From Goodfellowiella coeruleoviolacea (GTDB taxonomy: Bacteria > Actinomycetota > Actinomycetes > Mycobacteriales > Pseudonocardiaceae), in the NCBI RefSeq assembly GCF_024171785.1, contig NZ_JAMTCK010000024.1, forward strand, positions 1 through 64,000: 64,000 nucleotides of DNA. Direction: 5' to 3'. Made by a program: the position numbers and the translations under genes. Shown here piece by piece: positions 1 to 11,539 of the stretch. The first letter of the stretch is position 1, and each line of letters opens with the position of its first letter. Under the pieces are notes generated by a model. The model had not been told where the DNA came from and searched no databases. It worked only from the letters and a program-made list of their open reading frames with translations.

Positions 1-3000
1 CCCTCCAACGGACCAACCAGAACACGCCCACCCGCCACCAACGGCGACCACAACCCCGTCACCGTCAGATCGAACGCGAACGACGTGTGCACCAACGACA
101 CACCCGACACCGCCGGATACACCACCCTGGCCCGCTCGACATACGCCCCCAACGACCGATGCTCCACCACCACACCCTTCGGCCTGCCCGTCGAACCCGA
201 CGTGTAGACCACATACGCCGTCGACCGCGGATCGATCACCACACCGAGGTCCTCCACCGGCCCGTCGACATCCACCACCGCCACGTCGTCGACCACCAAC
301 ACCGGCGCGGAATCCGCCAGCAGGAACGCGATCCGCTCAGCCGGATACGCCGGATCCACCGGCACATAACCCGCACCAGCCTTCAACACCCCCAGCATCG
401 CCACGACCAGCTCCACCGAACCCGGCAACACCAACCCGACCAGATCACCCGGACCCACCCCGGACGCCACCAACCACCACGCGAACCGATTCGCCCGCGC
501 GTTCAACTCCCCATACGACAACGACCCCACCGCGAGCGCGTCCGGCTGCCGCACAACCACATCCTCGAACTGCCCCACCACCGACCCACCAACCACCGGC
601 CGAGCAGTGGCGTTCCACGAATCCACCAACCACGAACGCTCCACATCGGACAACAACTCCACCGCAGCCACCCGTACGCCAGGGTCGTCCGCCACCGCCA
701 CGAGCACGCGGGTCAGGCGGTCCAGCACCCGCCGCACCTCGTCGGCGGCGAACAGGGCGGGCTGGTAGTCCAGCCGGACGCGCAGCCGCTCGCCGGGAAT
801 GGCGGACATGTAGAGCGGGTAGTGCGTCGCGTCGGTGATCTCGACGTCGGTGACCTGGGCGGCACCCAGCGCGTCCAGTCCGTCGGCGGCGTCGAGCGGG
901 TAGTTCTCGAACACCATCTTGGTGTCGAACAACTCCGCGACCCCGACCGCACGGGAGATCTCCGCGAGCCCGAGGTGGTGGTGGTCGACGAGCCGTGCCT
1001 GCTCGGCCTGCACCTCCGCCAGCACCTCGGCGAGGGTGGCCGAGGCGGGCACGCGGACGCGCACCGGCACGGTGTTGATGAACAGCCCGACCACGCGCTC
1101 GACGCCGGGCAGGTCGGCGGGGCGGCCGGACACCGTGCCGCCGAACACCACGTCCGAGCGGCCGGTCAGCTGGCCGAGCACCATCGCCCACGCCACCTGG
1201 AACACGGTGTTGACCGTGACGCCGAGCCTGCGGGCGGACTCCGCGAGCCGGGTGGTGAGGTCGGCGGTCAGTTCGGTGGTGACGCGGCCGGGCAGCTCCG
1301 GTACGTGGTCGGTCGCGGACGGCGCCACCAACGTGGGTTCGTCCACCCCGGCGAGCGCGTCACACCACGCGGCGACGCTCGCCGCGCGGTCCTGGCGCGC
1401 CAGCCACGCGAGGTGTTCCCGGTATTGCGGGACACGCGGCAGCTCCGCCGCCGGGTCCGCGTAGCAGGTGAACAGTTCACTCGCCAACACCGGCAACGAC
1501 CAGCCGTCCCACAGGATGTGGTGGTTGGTGAGCACCAGCCGGTGCCGGTCGCCGCCCAACCGGATCAGCACGAACCGCAGCAACGGCGGGCGGTCCATGA
1601 CGAACCCGGCCGTCCGCTCCGCCTCGATCACCGCGTCCGGTTCCTGCGTGTCCACGACCCGCCACGGCACCTCGACCCGGTCGACCACGACCTGCACTGG
1701 TTCGCCGTCGGCCCGCCACCGGAACCCGGTGCGCAGCACGGTGTGCCGATCCACCAGGGTCTGCGCGGCGGCCCGCAGCGCGTCCGCGTCCACCGGCCCG
1801 TCCAGGTGCAGCACGAGCTGCGCGGTGTAGACGTCCACGCCCCGGTTGTCCACTGTGGAGTGGAAGAGCAGGCCCTGCTGCAGTGGTGACAGCGGCAGCA
1901 CGTCCGCCAGACCGTCGACCTCCGCCTCGAAGTGGTCGATCTCGTCCTGGGTCAGCGCCACCAGCGGGAAGTCGGACGGCGTCCGACTTCCGGTGCCCGC
2001 GCCCGCGCCCGCGCCCGCCACGATCGCCCGCAGCTCCCCGAACCACAGCTCGGCGAGTTCCCGGACCTCCTCGGCGGAGAGCAGGTCGGCCGCCCACGAC
2101 CAGGTCGCGGTCAGGTGCGGGCCGTCGTGGCGGTCCTCGGTCACCGCGTTCAGCTCGACCGGGTGGGTGCACAGGTCGGCGGCGCCGCTGACCGCGCGGC
2201 TCTCGTCGCTGAGTGCCCACGGCTCGGTGGTGCCGCCGCTGGCGAACCGGCCAAGGTAGTTGAAGGCGAGCTGCGGTGCCGGGCGGGTGGCGAACACCGG
2301 TGCGGTGCGCGGGTTGGCGTAGCGCAGCAACCCGTAGCCGACCCCGCCGTCGGGGATGGCGCGCAACTGTTCCTTGACCCGCTTGACCGAGGCGACCACG
2401 TCACCGTCGCCCGGGTCGAGCCGCACCGGGTACACGCTGGTGAACCAGCCGACGGTCCGCGACAGCTCGGCGCCGGGCACGAGGTGTTCCACGCGGCCGT
2501 GTCCCTCGACGTCCACCAGGACCGAGGACACGCCACGCCACCGGCGGACGGCCCGGCTCAGTGCGGTCAGCAGCACGTCGTCGACACCGGCGTGCAACGC
2601 GGCGGGCACCGACGACAGCAGCGGCGCGGTGACCTCGCGCGGCAGGGTCAGTGCGAGCTGGCCGACCGCGGCCGCCACCCCGGTGAACTCACCCGCCACG
2701 AGGTCGCGGTCCCCGGCGAGCACGTCCTCCCACAGCGGCAGCTGCGCGGTCGTCCCGGGTGCCGTCGCGGCCGCGGCGAGCCCCTCCGCCCAGGTGCGGT
2801 ACGAGGTGCCCGTCGGTGCGAGGGCCACGGACCGGCAGGCGTCGCGCAGGTCCGGCAGCAGGATCCGCCACGAGACGCCGTCCACGGCGAGGTGGTGGAG
2901 CACCACCAGCAGCCGTCCCGTGCCGCCCGTGTCGAGCCACACCACCCGCAGGAGATCACCGGCGACCGGGTCGAGTTCGTCGGCGGCGATCCGGGCCTGG

Positions 3001-6000
3001 TCGCGGATCGCGTCGTGCACGGTCCGCTCGTCGGCCACGACCCGGCGCACGCACGCGGCCACGTCGAGCGATCCCGGTGCGGCAACGCGGATCCGCCACC
3101 CGTCCCGGCCAGGCACGAGCCGGGCCCGCAGCGCGGCGTGCCGGTCCACCACGGCGGCGAGTCCGGTGACGAGCGCGTCCAGGCCCAGTTCGGGGGGCAC
3201 GGTCAGCACCACGGCCTGGTGCGCACGGGCGAACTGCTCCGGTGTGCACAGCTCGGCGAACCGGGCCACGACGGGCGGGGCGGGCAGCACACCGACCCCG
3301 GTGTCCTCAGTGGACCGCGCGGGCGCGGAAGTGCCGGCGACCGCGGCCAACTCGGCGACCGTCTGCTTCAGCAGGACGTCCCGCGGCGAGATGGCCAAGC
3401 CCGCGGCACGGGCCCGGCTGACGAGGCGGATCGCGACGATGCTGTCGCCGCCCAGGTCGAAGAAGCGGTCGTGCACGCCGATCGCGGGCACGCCGAGCAC
3501 CTCGGCGAACAACCCGCACAGCAGCTCCTCGACCGGTGTCCCCGGTGGGCGCGAGGACACCGTCCACTCCGGTGCGGGCAGCGCCCGGCGGTCGAGTTTT
3601 CCGTTGCGGGTCAGGGGAAGCGCGTCGAGCGTCACGAACGCCGACGGCACCATGTACCCGGGCAGGGTGCGCGCCACGTGGTCGCGCACCCGCTCGGCGA
3701 GCCCCGCCGCGTCCGTGCCGGCCACCAGGTAGCCGACGAGCCGCTTGCGGCCGTCGTCCTCGTGGACGACCACCGCGCAGTCGGCGACCTCCGGGTGCGC
3801 GGCGACCGCGGCCTGCACCTCACCCAGCTCGATGCGGAACCCGCGGATCTTGACCTGCTGGTCCGCGCGCCCGAGGTACTCCAGCGTGCCCTGCGCGTTG
3901 CGCCGCGCCACGTCGCCGGACCGGTACATCCGGCTGCCGGGTGGCCCGTACGGGTTGGCGACGAACCTGGTCGCGGTGAGCGCGGGCCGGTTCACGTAGC
4001 CTCGGGCCACGCCGCCGCCCGCCACGTACAGCTCGCCCGGCGTGCCCGGTGGGGTCGGCCGCAGCCCGCTGTCCAGCGGGAACGCCTGCTTGTCTGCCAC
4101 GGGCAGGCCGATCGCCGACGCGGTCAGGCCCGCCGCGGTCGGGCGGTCCAGGGGGAAGAACGTGTCGAAGACGGTGGTCTCGGTGATGCCGTAACCGTTG
4201 ACCAGCACCGGCGCGTCGTCGGCGTGCCTGGCGTACCAGCCGGCGAGCCTGCCGAAGTCCAGTGCCTCGCCGCCGAACACCACGTACCGCAGCGCGAGCC
4301 GGGCGGAGGTCTCGGCGTCCTCCTCGTCGGCACGCATGAGCTGGTAGAACGCCGACGGGGTCTGGCTGAGCACCGTCACGCGCTCGTCAGCCAGCAGCCG
4401 CAGGAGGTTCGCGGGCGCCCTGGTGACGTCATCGGGCACCACGACCACGGTGCCTCCGTGCAGCAGCGCACCCCACAGCTCCCAGACGGAGAAGTCGAAC
4501 GCGTAGGAGTGGAACATCGTCCACACGTCGTCCTCGCCGAAGGAGTACCAGCGCGACACCGACGAGAACAGCCGCACGACCTCGGCGTGCGGCACCAGCA
4601 CGCCCTTCGGGGTGCCGGTGGACCCGGAGGTGAAGATCGCGTACGCGGCGTTGGCCGGCCGCAGCAGGCGGTCGGGTCTCGTGTCCGGCATGCCGTCGGC
4701 GTCCGCGGGTGCGACGCGGGGGTAGGGCAGGCCGGCGTGGTCCTCGTCGGTGACCACCGCGACCGGGTTGACCTCGGCGAGGATGCCCGCGATCCGCTCC
4801 TCGGGCAGATCGGGGGCGAGCGGCAGGTAGGCGGCACCGGACTTGAGCACGGCGAGGATCGCGACGACCACGTCGGCCGAGCGCGGCAGCAGCAGCGCGA
4901 CGAACCGGTCCGGTCCCGCGCCGAGCCCGATCAGCTGGTGCGCGAGGCGGTTCGCCGCGGCGTCGAGGTCGGCGTAGGACAGGCGGGTGCCCTCGCACAC
5001 CACCGCGTCCGCGTCTGGGCGCCGTGCCGCGGTGGCCTCGAACAGCTCCGGCAGCGTCGCGGCCGAGCGCGGGCGCGCCGTACCGTTCCAGTCGACGAGC
5101 AGCCGGTGCCGCTCCTCGTCGTCGAGCAGGTCGACCGCGGTGATCGGGGTGTCCGGTGCGGTGGCGACGGTGGTGAGGAACCTGCGGAACCGCACGGCGA
5201 TCGACTCGGCGCTCGCGCGGTCGAACACGTCCGTCGCGTACTCGAGCACGGCCGACAGCCCCGCCGGCGTCTCCGTCACCTCCAGCAGGAGGTCGACCTT
5301 TGCCGCCTCGGCGCCCACGACCGCCGTGTCGGTGGTCAGGCCGGGCAGGGACAGTTCGGCGCGCTCGTTGTTCTGCAGCGCGAGCAGCACCTGCACCAGC
5401 GGTGTGCGGCCGGCGGCGCGGTCCGGGCTGACGGCGTCGACGACCCGGTCGAACGGCACGTCCTGGTGCGCGTACGCCGCGAGGTCGGTTTCCCGCACCC
5501 GGGCGAGCAGCTCGGTGAACGCCGGGTTGCCGCCGGTGTCGACGCGCAGCACGAGCGTGTTGACGAAGAACCCGACGAGCTGGTCGAGCGCGTCGTCGGA
5601 GCGGCCCGCGATCGCGGTGCCGACGGGGATGTCGGTGCCCGCGCCGAGCCGGGTCAGCAGCGCGGCGAGTGCGGCGTGCAGCACCATGAACACGCTCGTG
5701 TCGGTCCGCTCGGCCAGTGCGACCACGGCGGCGTGGGTGTCCGCGTCGACGGTGAACGCGACCCGGTCGCCTCGGCCGACCGGCCCGTCCGGATACGGCC
5801 GGTCGGTGGGCAGCTCGATCCGCTCCGGCACGCCGTCGAGCGCGGCCCGCCAGTACGCCAGCTGCCGCGCGCCGGTGCTGTCCGCGTCGTCCTCGGGTCC
5901 CAGCAGGTCCCGCTGCCAGAGCGTGTAGTCGCGGTACCGCACGGGAAGCGGCGCGAACCCGGGTGCCCGGCCGGCCGCGCGCGCGGTGTACGCGGCGCCC

Positions 6001-9000
6001 AGGTCGCGGGCGAGCGGCGCCATCGACCAGCCGTCGGCGGCGATGTGGTGCACGACGAGCAGCAGCACATGCCGGTCGTCGGCCACGCGGAACAGCAGTG
6101 CCCGCAGCGGCAGGTCGTGCGCGAGGTCGAACGGGACCGCGGCCGCGTCGGCCAGCACGGTCGGCAGGTCGGTGTCGGTGACGTCCCGCACCGCAACGGT
6201 GAACGCGACCTCGTCGGTGGGCAGCACCACCTGGCTGGGCTCGCCGTCGTGCTCGGCGAAGACGGTCCGCAGCGTCTCGTGCCGGTCGACCACGTCCCGC
6301 AGCGCGCGCGTCAGCGCGTGCCGGTCGAGGTCGCCGGTCAGGCCGACGGTGACGGAGATGTGGTATGCCGAGCCGTCCTCCCCGTGCAGCCGGTTGAGCA
6401 GCCACTGCCGCCGCTGCGCCGAGGACACCGGCATCGGGTCGGGCAGCGCGCCGGTGCCGAGCGCACGCCGTGCCGGTGCGCTCTCGGCGACGGCAGCCGC
6501 GATGCCCGCGACGGTCCGCCGGTCGAACACGGTCGCGATCGACAGCTCCACGCCGAGCGCGGCCCGGACGCGGCTGATCAGCCTGGTCGCCGACAGCGAA
6601 TGTCCGCCAAGGGCGAAGAAGTCGTCGTCCACACCGACCGACGGCAGCCGCAGCACCTCCGCGACCAGTGCGCACAGCACCCGTTCTGGCTCGGTGCGCG
6701 GCAGCCGGCCCGTTGCCGTCACGCGCGGCTGCGGCAGTGCCGCTCGGTCGACCTTCCCGTTGGGCGTCAGGGGAATCGCGGTCAGCGGGACCACGACCGA
6801 GGGCACCATGACCGCCGGCAGCCGCGCGGCGGCCCACGACCGGACGTCGGCGACTCCGGCGGTGCCGGTGACGTACCCGACGAGCCGGTCACCGCGCACG
6901 GCGGCGACCGCGGCACCCACCGCGGGGTGGGCGCGCAGCACCGCCTCCACCTCGCCCAGCTCGACCCGCGTCCCGCGGATCTTCACCTGGTCGTCGGCGC
7001 GGCCCGCGTACTCCAGCCGCCCGTCGGCGCGCCAGCGCGCGAGGTCACCGGTGCGGTACATCCTGGTGCCGGCGGCGAAGGGGTGGGCGACGAACCGTTC
7101 GGCCGTCAGGGCCGAGCGGCCGAGGTAGCCACGCGCGAGCCCGGCGCCCGCGAGGTACAGCTCCCCCGTCACGCCGACCGGCACCGGGTTCAGCGCGGCG
7201 TCGAGGACGAACGCCCTGGTGTTCCACAGTGGACTGCCGATCGGGATGACCGGGTCCTCGGACCACGCGTCCGTGCACAGGCTGTCGCCGCTGGCCTCCG
7301 AGGAGCCGTAGAGGTTGGTCAGCCGCGCGGTCGGGAACGTCTCGTGGAACTGCCGGACCAGGCCGACCGGCAGCGCCTCGCCGCTGCTGACCCAGCACCC
7401 GCACGAGCGCAGCCGCCCGGTGTCGTCCCGGTCGAGCAGCGCGGACAGCAGGCTCGGCACCACGGTCAGCCGGTTGACGCCGTGCCGTTCCACCAGTGCG
7501 ACCAGGTGGTCGACGTCGCGGATCGCGTCCGCGACCACCACGGTCGCCCCGTGTGACAGCGGGCCGAGCAGCTCGGTCGTGCCGTCGATGAAGTTGAGCG
7601 AACTCTTGGCGAGCACCACCTCGCCGGGCCGGTGCGGCAGCTCCTCCTGGCCCCACAGCAGCCGGTTCACCGCGCCGCCGTGCAGGCCCACCACGCCCTT
7701 GGGCACACCGGTGGACCCGGAGGTGTAGACGACGTACGCGGGGTGCGCGGCCTCGATCGGGCCGCCGCGCTCCGCGTCGGTGACGTCGGCGGTGTCCGGG
7801 ACGAGCGGCTCGTCGACGAACAGCAGCCGCGCGGCGGTCTCGGGCAGCGACGCCGCCGCCGTCGTCAGCACGATGGCGGGCCGGGCGTCCGCGAGCATGA
7901 ACCGCGTGCGCTCCAGTGGGTAGTCGAGGTCAAGCGGCAGGTACGCCGCACCGGCTTTCAGCACCGCGAGCACGGCGACGACCAGCCGCTCGTCGCGTGG
8001 AAGTGCCAGCCCCACGAGGGTTTCGCGCCCGGCGCCCGCCGCGATCAGCTTCCTGGCGAGCGCGTTGGCGGCGAAGTTCACCTCCGCGTAGGTGAGCGTG
8101 GTTCCGCCAGCCACGACCGCCCGCGCGCCGGGCGCGGAGCGGACCTGCCGTTCGAACAGCGCGGGCACCGACAGCGCGGGCACGGTCCGGCTGGTGTCGT
8201 TCCACGCCACCAGCACGCGGTGCCGCTCGGCGGCAGGCAGCACCGGCAGGCCGCCGACCGGCGCGGCGGGGTCGGCGGTGAGCAACCCCAGGAACGCCAC
8301 GAACCGCTCCTGGTGCCCGACGAGGTCGGCCGCGGTGTACAGCGCGGAGTTGCCGTGGAGGTTGAGCCGGATGCCGGTGCCCGCGCCCGCGTCGCCGTAC
8401 ACGTTGATCGCGAGGTCGTGCACCGGCCCGGCGGACAGCTGCCGCACGGCCGCCGTCGCCTGGCCGAGCTTCCAGTCCAGCCCGAACGACATCACGTTCA
8501 CCACCGGACCGGTGGCGGTCTGCCCGGTGTCCCGGTGGACGTCCTCGGCGCGGTGGCGCTGGTGGTTCACCACGTCCCGCAGTCGCGTCGTGGTCTGGGC
8601 GACCAGCTCGGCGAAGGTGATGTCCTCGGCGACGGTCAGCCGCAGCGGCAACTGGTTCGCCAGCACGGCCGGCGTGGCGAGTGCCGCCGCGGTCATCCGC
8701 GCGGCCATCGGCACCCCGAGGACCAGTTCGCGCTGTCCCGTCATCCGGTGCAGGTAGGCCGCGACCGCTGCGATCACCACCGCCGACCACCGGGTGCCCA
8801 GTTCCCGTGCGACCGCGTGCACCCCGGCGCGCTGTGCCGGGGTCAGGTCCACGGCGGTGTGCGCGGTCGTCGCCGACGGCGGAGCGGCACGGCCGGTGAG
8901 CCTGGCCGGCGCCACCGGCTCGGCGCACGTCCGTGCCCAGTGCGCGCGGTCCCGCTCCGCACGCGGCGACCGCGGGTAGGCGTCGGCCTCCTCGACGAGC

Positions 9001-9530
9001 GTCGCCAGCGGTGCGAACCGGGTGGCGGGCGGCGTGGCACCGACGGTGAACGCCGAGTACAGCTCCGCGATCCGCCGCAGGTACAGCAGCTGCCCGAACC
9101 CGTCGAGCACGATGTGGTGGTAGCGCAGGTAGAACTCCCACGACTCCGGGCCGGTCCGCAGCAGCGCGTGGGTGAACAGCGGGCCGTCGCCGAGCCGGAC
9201 CGGGGTGGCCAGGTCGGCCGCCATCCACTCGCCGGCGGCGGCCTCGGGGTCCGGCGCGCACGTGAGGTCCACGCCGTGGAACGGGACGTCCCCGGTCCAC
9301 GGCACCTGCCACAACCCCTCGTCGTCCTGTGCCAGCACGACACGCAGCGCCTCGGCCTCACCGGCCGCGTGCCGGACCGCACGCTCAAGCAGCCCCGGGT
9401 CGAGCGGGCCGTCGATCGTCAGCCGGACCGCGCAGTTGTAGTGCGGGCTGTCCGGCGCGATCGCCTGGCCGTACCAGATCCCGTGCTGGCTCGGCAGCGC
9501 ACGCAACCGGCCGCTGTTCGCGTCAGGCAC
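1..9530 (-). CDS. Non-ribosomal peptide synthetase, C-A-PCP / C-A-PCP-E / C-A (3' end outside window)
   Basis: Assembles the first residues of a peptide, probably from an acyl chain delivered by the adjacent ACP. GTG start at 9530 follows AGGAGAG; the frame stays open to base 1 (more than 3,170 codons). C1 (HHIVLDG near residue 141), A1 (TSGSTG near 600, A10 NGKVDR near 925), PCP1 (LGGHS near 977), C2 (HHIAADG near 1162), A2 (TSGSTG near 1634), PCP2 (LGGDS near 2029, the form that precedes E domains), E (HHLAVDG with WRILLPDL, near 2209), C3 of DCL type (HHILWDG, near 2665), A3 (TSGSTG near 3108). Pocket residues in GrsA numbering: A1 = I-D-T-T-V-S-L-G-D-K; A2 = D-F-W-S-V-G-G-V-F-K; A3 begins D-L-T. 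A1 resembles beta-alanine-type pockets, A2 is nearest Thr-type, A3 fits Asp/Asn-type; these substrates are inferences. Codon usage changes abruptly at about base 660, at the C3/A3 linker. Confidence 0.97.
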   Translation of the reverse strand, partial: MPDANSGRLRALPSQHGIWYGQAIAPDSPHYNCAVRLTIDGPLDPGLLERAVRHAAGEAEALRVVLAQDDEGLWQVPWTGDVPFHGVDLTCAPDPEAAAGEWMAADLATPVRLGDGPLFTHALLRTGPESWEFYLRYHHIVLDGFGQLLYLRRIAELYSAFTVGATPPATRFAPLATLVEEADAYPRSPRAERDRAHWARTCAEPVAPARLTGRAAPPSATTAHTAVDLTPAQRAGVHAVARELGTRWSAVVIAAVAAYLHRMTGQRELVLGVPMAARMTAAALATPAVLANQLPLRLTVAEDITFAELVAQTTTRLRDVVNHQRHRAEDVHRDTGQTATGPVVNVMSFGLDWKLGQATAAVRQLSAGPVHDLAINVYGDAGAGTGIRLNLHGNSALYTAADLVGHQERFVAFLGLLTADPAAPVGGLPVLPAAERHRVLVAWNDTSRTVPALSVPALFERQVRSAPGARAVVAGGTTLTYAEVNFAANALARKLIAAGAGRETLVGLALPRDERLVVAVLAVLKAGAAYLPLDLDYPLERTRFMLADARPAIVLTTAAASLPETAARLLFVDEPLVPDTADVTDAERGGPIEAAHPAYVVYTSGSTGVPKGVVGLHGGAVNRLLWGQEELPHRPGEVVLAKSSLNFIDGTTELLGPLSHGATVVVADAIRDVDHLVALVERHGVNRLTVVPSLLSALLDRDDTGRLRSCGCWVSSGEALPVGLVRQFHETFPTARLTNLYGSSEASGDSLCTDAWSEDPVIPIGSPLWNTRAFVLDAALNPVPVGVTGELYLAGAGLARGYLGRSALTAERFVAHPFAAGTRMYRTGDLARWRADGRLEYAGRADDQVKIRGTRVELGEVEAVLRAHPAVGAAVAAVRGDRLVGYVTGTAGVADVRSWAAARLPAVMVPSVVVPLTAIPLTPNGKVDRAALPQPRVTATGRLPRTEPERVLCALVAEVLRLPSVGVDDDFFALGGHSLSATRLISRVRAALGVELSIATVFDRRTVAGIAAAVAESAPARRALGTGALPDPMPVSSAQRRQWLLNRLHGEDGSAYHISVTVGLTGDLDRHALTRALRDVVDRHETLRTVFAEHDGEPSQVVLPTDEVAFTVAVRDVTDTDLPTVLADAAAVPFDLAHDLPLRALLFRVADDRHVLLLVVHHIAADGWSMAPLARDLGAAYTARAAGRAPGFAPLPVRYRDYTLWQRDLLGPEDDADSTGARQLAYWRAALDGVPERIELPTDRPYPDGPVGRGDRVAFTVDADTHAAVVALAERTDTSVFMVLHAALAALLTRLGAGTDIPVGTAIAGRSDDALDQLVGFFVNTLVLRVDTGGNPAFTELLARVRETDLAAYAHQDVPFDRVVDAVSPDRAAGRTPLVQVLLALQNNERAELSLPGLTTDTAVVGAEAAKVDLLLEVTETPAGLSAVLEYATDVFDRASAESIAVRFRRFLTTVATAPDTPITAVDLLDDEERHRLLVDWNGTARPRSAATLPELFEATAARRPDADAVVCEGTRLSYADLDAAANRLAHQLIGLGAGPDRFVALLLPRSADVVVAILAVLKSGAAYLPLAPDLPEERIAGILAEVNPVAVVTDEDHAGLPYPRVAPADADGMPDTRPDRLLRPANAAYAIFTSGSTGTPKGVLVPHAEVVRLFSSVSRWYSFGEDDVWTMFHSYAFDFSVWELWGALLHGGTVVVVPDDVTRAPANLLRLLADERVTVLSQTPSAFYQLMRADEEDAETSARLALRYVVFGGEALDFGRLAGWYARHADDAPVLVNGYGITETTVFDTFFPLDRPTAAGLTASAIGLPVADKQAFPLDSGLRPTPPGTPGELYVAGGGVARGYVNRPALTATRFVANPYGPPGSRMYRSGDVARRNAQGTLEYLGRADQQVKIRGFRIELGEVQAAVAAHPEVADCAVVVHEDDGRKRLVGYLVAGTDAAGLAERVRDHVARTLPGYMVPSAFVTLDALPLTRNGKLDRRALPAPEWTVSSRPPGTPVEELLCGLFAEVLGVPAIGVHDRFFDLGGDSIVAIRLVSRARAAGLAISPRDVLLKQTVAELAAVAGTSAPARSTEDTGVGVLPAPPVVARFAELCTPEQFARAHQAVVLTVPPELGLDALVTGLAAVVDRHAALRARLVPGRDGWRIRVAAPGSLDVAACVRRVVADERTVHDAIRDQARIAADELDPVAGDLLRVVWLDTGGTGRLLVVLHHLAVDGVSWRILLPDLRDACRSVALAPTGTSYRTWAEGLAAAATAPGTTAQLPLWEDVLAGDRDLVAGEFTGVAAAVGQLALTLPREVTAPLLSSVPAALHAGVDDVLLTALSRAVRRWRGVSSVLVDVEGHGRVEHLVPGAELSRTVGWFTSVYPVRLDPGDGDVVASVKRVKEQLRAIPDGGVGYGLLRYANPRTAPVFATRPAPQLAFNYLGRFASGGTTEPWALSDESRAVSGAADLCTHPVELNAVTEDRHDGPHLTATWSWAADLLSAEEVRELAELWFGELRAIVAGAGAGAGTGSRTPSDFPLVALTQDEIDHFEAEVDGLADVLPLSPLQQGLLFHSTVDNRGVDVYTAQLVLHLDGPVDADALRAAAQTLVDRHTVLRTGFRWRADGEPVQVVVDRVEVPWRVVDTQEPDAVIEAERTAGFVMDRPPLLRFVLIRLGGDRHRLVLTNHHILWDGWSLPVLASELFTCYADPAAELPRVPQYREHLAWLARQDRAASVAAWCDALAGVDEPTLVAPSATDHVPELPGRVTTELTADLTTRLAESARRLGVTVNTVFQVAWAMVLGQLTGRSDVVFGGTVSGRPADLPGVERVVGLFINTVPVRVRVPASATLAEVLAEVQAEQARLVDHHHLGLAEISRAVGVAELFDTKMVFENYPLDAADGLDALGAAQVTDVEITDATHYPLYMSAIPGERLRVRLDYQPALFAADEVRRVLDRLTRVLVAVADDPGVRVAAVELLSDVERSWLVDSWNATARPVVGGSVVGQFEDVVVRQPDALAVGSLSYGELNARANRFAWWLVASGVGPGDLVGLVLPGSVELVVAMLGVLKAGAGYVPVDPAYPAERIAFLLADSAPVLVVDDVAVVDVDGPVEDLGVVIDPRSTAYVVYTSGSTGRPKGVVVEHRSLGAYVERARVVYPAVSGVSLVHTSFAFDLTVTGLWSPLVAGGRVLVGPLE

Positions 9531-9566
9531 TGTCTCTCCTCTTCGGACGGACGAGGGGTGCGGTGG

Positions 9567-9836
9567 TCAGCGGGCCGTGTTCAGCTCGCCGACCAGGAAC
9601 GCGCTCAGCGCGTCGATGGTGGGGTGGTCCCACAGCACGGTGGGTTCGAGCACCAGGCCGAGGTGGTCCTCGATATCGGTGCACACGGTGAACGCGGCGA
9701 CCGAGTCCAGCCCGTACTCGCCGAACGGGACGTCCGACGCGATGCTCTCCTTCGGCGCGTCGACGTACTCGGCGACGCGTTCGGTCAGCCAGGCGCCGAT
9801 CGACTCGACCGTGGGGGTGGAAATGTCGGCGGTCAT
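9567..9836 (-). CDS. Stand-alone acyl carrier protein
   Basis: An 89-residue ACP with the phosphopantetheine site GLDSV (Ser45), ending 36 bases before the NRPS start. Its ATG overlaps the stop of the upstream acyl-CoA dehydrogenase (ATGA), so it is translationally coupled. In lipopeptide loci of the friulimicin/ramoplanin kind, a fatty acyl-AMP ligase loads a free ACP, the chain is oxidised on it, and the starter C domain transfers it to residue 1. The same order is present here, so I infer this is the lipid-tail carrier. The DSxxxF surroundings are ACP-like rather than NRPS PCP-like (LGGxS). Confidence 0.93.
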   Translation of the reverse strand: MTADISTPTVESIGAWLTERVAEYVDAPKESIASDVPFGEYGLDSVAAFTVCTDIEDHLGLVLEPTVLWDHPTIDALSAFLVGELNTAR

Positions 9837-11539
9837 GCGCTCTTCTCCTTCGTCGTGCCGGTCGCGAACGGCCTGTTCGCGATGCCGAAACCGCGGTTGT
9901 CCGCCAACCGCTGGGAAAGCTCGTCGAACAGCCGCGCCTCGACCGGCTCCGGCAGCAGCGGCACGGGACCGCCCGGCTGCCGCGACAGGCGGGTGAGCGC
10001 GGCGGAGAGCCACGCGGGGTCGCCGAGGAACGCGTCCGTCCGGTTGTGCCGCCACAGCTGCAGGCACGCGGTCGCCGTCAGGACCGTCACGTAGGCCTCG
10101 ACCAGGTCGTAGGACCGGTTCGGCGCGGTCATCGCGAGGTCTCGTGGTGCGAGGCCGGCGCACCGGGCGGCCAGGTCGCGCAGCCGTGCGGCGAACGGCC
10201 CGGCGAGCGCACGCACCTGCGGGTCGGCGCCCTCGGCCGCGGCCAGGAGCGACGACGCGAGCGGGTCGCGACCGCCCGCGCTCAGCGCGAGCGCGTCGAA
10301 CGACAGCGGCGGCAGGTCGGCGCCGAGGTCGAACAACACGGCGGGCGCCCCATCCCCCGAAAGCCACGCGCGGCGAGCGAGCGCGGGCAGCTGCGGCAGG
10401 ATCGTGGACTGGCAGACCGGCCGTCCGATGTGGCCGAAGCCGACCGGTTTCACGTCGCGCACCAGCTTCTGGAAGATCCCGTGCGCGCCGTCGCGCAGGT
10501 AGAACCGCGCGCCCATCACGACGGACAGCTGGTGCACCGCGTCGAGGACGAGCTTGGCGACGCCGTACTTGACGGCTGGCGCGTACACGCTCGTCTGCCC
10601 GGGCAGCACGTGCAGCGCGCGGGTGGCGACGGTCGCGAACGCCTCGGCCGTCAGCAGGTCCGCGAACGCACCGGTGAGCACGGATCGCAGGTGCGGGATG
10701 TCGACCGCGCGGCGGCCGTAGAGCGTGCGGTTCGCGGTGTGCCGCAGGGTGACGCGCAGGCCGGTGTCGAGCAGCCCGGTCGACATCGCCACCAGCGTGG
10801 TGCGGGTGATCTGCAGGGCGCGCATCGCGGTCTCCAGCGCGCCGCCCTCCGCGCCGAGCACCGCGTCCCGGCCGATCCGGGCGCCGTCCACGACGAGCCC
10901 GCCGAGTTGCACGCCACGCATGCCCACCGTGCGGAACCGAGGCAGGTAGGAGAGCGCGTCGCCGGGCAGCTCCGCCTTGTCCAGCAGGACGAGTGAGTGG
11001 CTGCGGCTGCCCGGCCGGTCGCCGGTGCGCGCGAACACGACGACGGCGTCGGCGCGCTGGACGTTGGTGATCACCTCCTTGCGGCCGCGCAGGACGAGGT
11101 GGTCACCGTCGGGGGTGGCCGCGAAGTCGGCACCGGCCATGTCGTTGCCGTGGGCCAGCTCGTGGAACGCGCACGCCACCTTCCTGCCGGACAGCAACAG
11201 GTCCGCGACGCGGCCGCGCTGCGCGGAACCGCCCGCGGTCCACACGTTGACCCCGGCGATGAGCGAGCTGGCGCCGTAGCCGAGCCCGAGGCAGGGGTCG
11301 CGCCGGTACACCGAGCGCATCAGCTCGACGAGGTGGTCGAGCCGGGTGAGCCTGCCGCCGTCGGCCGACGGCACGAACTCGGCGCCCAGCCCGAACTCGT
11401 CCAGTGCCCGCTCCCCCGCCGCGAACATCTCACCGCGTTCGTCCGCGGCCAGGATCTCGGCGAACGACAACGGGTTCGCCGGGTCGAACGGGTCCCCGAG
11501 CCGTCGCTCCAGGTCCGCCACCCGCGCCGCGCCGGTCAT
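9833..11539 (-). CDS. Acyl-CoA (acyl-ACP) dehydrogenase, long type, copy 1
   Basis: Flavoenzyme of the acyl-CoA dehydrogenase fold, 568 residues, much longer than the usual ~380 of beta-oxidation enzymes; the extra length lies in an added C-terminal region. The middle holds the FAD-binding pattern and the helical C-terminal core (for example RTTLVAMSTG and YGRRAVDIPHLRSVL). Paired long dehydrogenases of this sort accompany fatty acyl-AMP ligases in ramoplanin-type loci, where they introduce double bonds in the acyl tail. It overlaps copy 2 upstream and the ACP downstream by 4 bases each. Likely role (inference): alpha,beta-desaturation of the ACP-bound tail. Confidence 0.88.
   Translation of the reverse strand: MTGAARVADLERRLGDPFDPANPLSFAEILAADERGEMFAAGERALDEFGLGAEFVPSADGGRLTRLDHLVELMRSVYRRDPCLGLGYGASSLIAGVNVWTAGGSAQRGRVADLLLSGRKVACAFHELAHGNDMAGADFAATPDGDHLVLRGRKEVITNVQRADAVVVFARTGDRPGSRSHSLVLLDKAELPGDALSYLPRFRTVGMRGVQLGGLVVDGARIGRDAVLGAEGGALETAMRALQITRTTLVAMSTGLLDTGLRVTLRHTANRTLYGRRAVDIPHLRSVLTGAFADLLTAEAFATVATRALHVLPGQTSVYAPAVKYGVAKLVLDAVHQLSVVMGARFYLRDGAHGIFQKLVRDVKPVGFGHIGRPVCQSTILPQLPALARRAWLSGDGAPAVLFDLGADLPPLSFDALALSAGGRDPLASSLLAAAEGADPQVRALAGPFAARLRDLAARCAGLAPRDLAMTAPNRSYDLVEAYVTVLTATACLQLWRHNRTDAFLGDPAWLSAALTRLSRQPGGPVPLLPEPVEARLFDELSQRLADNRGFGIANRPFATGTTKEKSA

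Noticed and set aside
1932-7556. A plus-strand open frame of 1,874 codons antisense to the NRPS
   Set aside because: It is a high-GC shadow frame: its translation is dominated by R/H/V/G with no domain pattern, while the minus strand carries complete C, A, PCP and E motifs.
6880-7760. A1 as a straightforward 3-methylaspartate (VinN-like) domain
   Set aside because: The shifted Asp fits, but VinN uses an Arg to hold the extra carboxylate and this pocket has G-D at 330/331. Only the broader beta-amino-acid call is kept.
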